This document shows positions 6,554-8,054 of a stretch of DNA of 8,054 nt, piece after piece. Numbering within the stretch: the stretch's first letter is position 1; every line of letters begins with the position of its first letter. Both the position numbers and the translations under genes were made by a program. The DNA is from an uncultured Roseovarius sp. (GTDB lineage: Bacteria > Pseudomonadota > Alphaproteobacteria > Rhodobacterales > Rhodobacteraceae). The notes beneath the pieces were generated by a model. The model searched no databases, had not been told where the DNA came from, and saw only the letters and a program-made list of their open reading frames with translations. The stretch spans positions 1 to 8,054 of the forward strand of contig CAKSUL010000070.1 in the NCBI GenBank assembly GCA_934501475.1, given 5' to 3'.

Positions 6554-7082
6554 GGTCAGTCCCTTCATGATCGCGCCGCCGCTGGTGTTTGCGGCGCTGG
6601 CGGCGGTGTTCTTTATCGGCATGCAGCGCGGTGATCCGGATGCCTTGCCCTCGGCGCTTGAAGGCAAACAGGCTCCGGCGGTCGAGATCACGACGCTGGG
6701 CGACAGCGCCGGTTTCGACGATCAGACCCTGCGTCAGGGGCAGGTCAGCCTGGTGAATTTCTGGGCCAGCTGGTGCGCGCCCTGCCGCGCCGAACATCCC
6801 AGCCTTTACACATTGGCCAATGAGGGCATCGCGATCTATGGCGTGAACTACAAGGACAATCCCGGTAAGGCGCTGAATTTTCTCGACGAACTGGGCAACC
6901 CCTACACGGCGATGGGGGCCGATGCCGGCGGGCGCATGGCGCTGAACTGGGGGGTTTACGGCGTGCCCGAAACCTATGTGATCGACGGGGCGGGAAAGAT
7001 CGTTCTGCGCTTTGCCGGGCCGATCACCGCGCGCACATTGGAGAGCACGATCCGCCCGGCCATCGAAGCGGCGCAGCAATAA
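6546..7082 (+). CDS. ccmG: CcmG (DsbE/HelX), periplasmic thioredoxin-like reductase for apocytochrome c
   Basis: A 178-residue membrane-tethered thioredoxin-fold protein. An N-terminal uncleaved helix (about residues 7-25) anchors it, with the catalytic domain in the periplasm. The active site is WCAPC (76-80), with cysteines C77 and C80. NFWASW precedes it, and GVYGVPETYVID carries the cis-proline P141 and the acidic E142 typical of CcmG, which gives the fold its reducing, partner-specific active site. YGVNYKDN and ALNFLDELGNPY are also family-like. CcmG receives electrons from a DsbD/CcdA-type protein and reduces the CXXCH disulfide of apocytochromes before heme ligation. It corresponds to helX of R. 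capsulatus. The start is set by AGGAG 8 bases upstream. It is the last gene of the forward train, and the next gene converges on it 99 bp away. Confidence 0.96.
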   Translation: MAKVSPFMIAPPLVFAALAAVFFIGMQRGDPDALPSALEGKQAPAVEITTLGDSAGFDDQTLRQGQVSLVNFWASWCAPCRAEHPSLYTLANEGIAIYGVNYKDNPGKALNFLDELGNPYTAMGADAGGRMALNWGVYGVPETYVIDGAGKIVLRFAGPITARTLESTIRPAIEAAQQ

Positions 7083-7103
7083 ACCGGGTTTGAGCGCGCA
7101 GTT

Positions 7104-7165
7104 TGTCCACAGGGATTGGCGCGTATCTTATACAAAGCGAACATTCGCAAGGGATGTGCACAGGG
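7104..7165. repeat. Two near-identical 11-base direct repeats in the convergent intergenic gap
   Basis: TGTCCACAGGG (7104-7114) and TGTGCACAGGG (7155-7165) differ by one base and start 51 bases apart, in the gap between ccmG and the convergent Hint gene. With the preceding base the first contains TTGTCCACA, one mismatch from the DnaA-box consensus TTATNCACA. Between them is a small palindrome, GCGAACATTCGC (7137-7148). No function can be assigned. Chance is possible. Confidence 0.4.
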
Positions 7166-7181
7166 CTGCGGCCCGACCCCG

Positions 7182-8054
7182 TCAGGCCGGAACCAGTGGT
7201 GCGGCCAGATCCAGCAACGGCGCGCCCGCCGCATCCAGTGCGGCGCGGAACCGACGGATTTCGCCGCCATTTTCCGAAACAAGGCGCGCCGGTCGCGGGA
7301 CGTGCCCGCGTTGGGCGGTTTCGGGAAAGATCAGCGCAATTTCGGCGCGTTGTGCGCTGCTCAGTGTCGCAAGGGCCTGCGGGCCGGTCAGCAGGCTTTC
7401 GCTGGGGGCGCCATTGCCCCAGATGACGTGATGCTCCGCCAGCAGCAGGTGATGATACTCGATCCCGTCCGGTGCATGGCCCAGCGTGATACCGGGCAGG
7501 CCGACCAGATTGATGGCCGGGATCAGCACCTCGGACACGCCAAAGACCGCCTGCACCACGGCACCGCGCACCAGCATCCGGTGCTGACGCGACACGCGCA
7601 GATATTGATGGGGCAAGCCGCTGCCCATGGCCCCGGCGGCGATGCAGACCGGGCGCAGCTGTGGATGCGCGTGCATGATTTCGGGGGATATTTCCTGCAC
7701 CCCGCGCCAGCGCAGCACCTGCGCCCCCGCATCCATCGTCAGCAGCCGATCGCCTGCGCGCAGATCCTCGACTGGGCAAAGGCCGTCCGGGGTGTCGATC
7801 AATGTGCCGCTGGCAAAACAGACCGCGCCATTGATCGTGATGGTGATGACCTGCGTGTCACTGCGGCCATCGGCATCGACCATTCTGACCGTGAACACAT
7901 CGGGCAGCGTATCGCCCGGATCCAGCGCCTGAACGGCCGGATGGCTGTCATTGAGATCATAGCTCCACTCGCCGGTGCTGGGGTTGATGGTGGCGGTGCC
8001 ATAGCCTGCCGATGAGATGATCGTGTACGTGTCGTCATTGTTGCCGGTGAACAG
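7182..8054 (-). CDS. VCBS-repeat protein ending in a Hint domain (partial, N-terminus outside window)
   Basis: The reading frame enters at the right edge and gives 290 residues before its TGA (revcomp of 7182-7184). Visible residues 1-76 are most of a VCBS/cadherin-like repeat: GTATINPSTGEWSYDLN, VQALDPGDTLPDVFTVRMVD and ending TQVITITING. At C79 a Hint domain of the Hint_2 type (PF13403) begins: CFASGTLIDTPDG (79-91), VEDLRAGDRLLT (95-106), VLRWRG (113-118), SRQHRMLV (155-162), YHHLLLAEHHVIW (200-212) and GAPSESLL (215-222). A GTG at 7896-7898 could be mistaken for a start, but it lies inside the VCBS repeat, so the gene is longer. Hint domains fold like Hedgehog and intein autoprocessing modules. 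Here the nucleophile C79 is present, while a C-terminal His-Asn pair for splicing is absent (the protein ends LVPA), so N-terminal self-cleavage is more likely than splicing. It is probably a secreted or surface protein. Confidence 0.9.
   Translation of the reverse strand: MFTGNNDDTYTIISSAGYGTATINPSTGEWSYDLNDSHPAVQALDPGDTLPDVFTVRMVDADGRSDTQVITITINGAVCFASGTLIDTPDGLCPVEDLRAGDRLLTMDAGAQVLRWRGVQEISPEIMHAHPQLRPVCIAAGAMGSGLPHQYLRVSRQHRMLVRGAVVQAVFGVSEVLIPAINLVGLPGITLGHAPDGIEYHHLLLAEHHVIWGNGAPSESLLTGPQALATLSSAQRAEIALIFPETAQRGHVPRPARLVSENGGEIRRFRAALDAAGAPLLDLAAPLVPA

Noticed and set aside
7169..7189. Stem CGGCC/GGCCG at the end of the Hint gene as a terminator
   Set aside because: It has a 5-bp stem with an 11-base loop overlapping the stop codon, and no T-run follows on either strand.
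7116..8015. 299-codon plus-strand open frame opposite the Hint gene
   Set aside because: The minus strand shows the full series of VCBS and Hint motifs. The plus frame lacks motifs and is a GC-driven shadow.

Overview
The window looks like a chromosomal segment of a GC-rich alphaproteobacterium, most probably a Rhodobacterales/Roseobacter-group organism. The reasons are the high GC content with G/C at third codon positions, a SecD-SecF fusion directly after yajC, the cytochrome c maturation order ccmA-B-C-D-G (the helABC-orf52-helX order known from Rhodobacter capsulatus), and a VCBS-Hint protein of a type common in that order. The genus cannot be told from the sequence alone.

Layout. Positions 2-76 (+) hold the last codons of an unidentified gene with a tyrosine-rich C-terminus, reminiscent of bacterial tyrosine autokinases of exopolysaccharide export. 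A 169-bp gap (77-245) with three inverted repeats precedes a compact forward gene train covering 246-7082: yajC, secDF, a TSUP/TauE-SafE membrane transporter, an Mth938/NDUFAF3-like protein, ccmA, ccmB, ccmC, ccmD (only 55 codons) and ccmG. From secDF on, neighbours are separated by 9-13 bp or overlap by 4-8 bp, so translational coupling and co-transcription are likely. A 99-bp gap with no convincing terminator separates this train from a convergent gene (7182-8054, minus strand) that runs off the right edge. Its visible part is the end of a VCBS repeat followed by a complete Hint domain.

How the genes work together. YajC and SecDF assist the SecYEG translocon: SecDF uses proton flow to pull preproteins into the periplasm. 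CcmA, B, C and D form the heme-handling ABC module of System I cytochrome c maturation, and CcmG keeps the apocytochrome CXXCH cysteines reduced. Apocytochromes reach the periplasm through Sec, so the cluster joins export and maturation. The Mth938-family protein, related to the mitochondrial complex I assembly factor NDUFAF3, adds a possible link to respiratory complex assembly. CcmE, CcmF, CcmH and CcmI are not in the window and must be elsewhere.

No mobile element, tRNA, rRNA or CRISPR array was seen. This is mostly a conserved housekeeping region. The least explained parts are the yajC leader, the Mth938/TSUP insertion between sec and ccm genes, the tyrosine-rich tail at the left edge and the Hint protein at the right edge.
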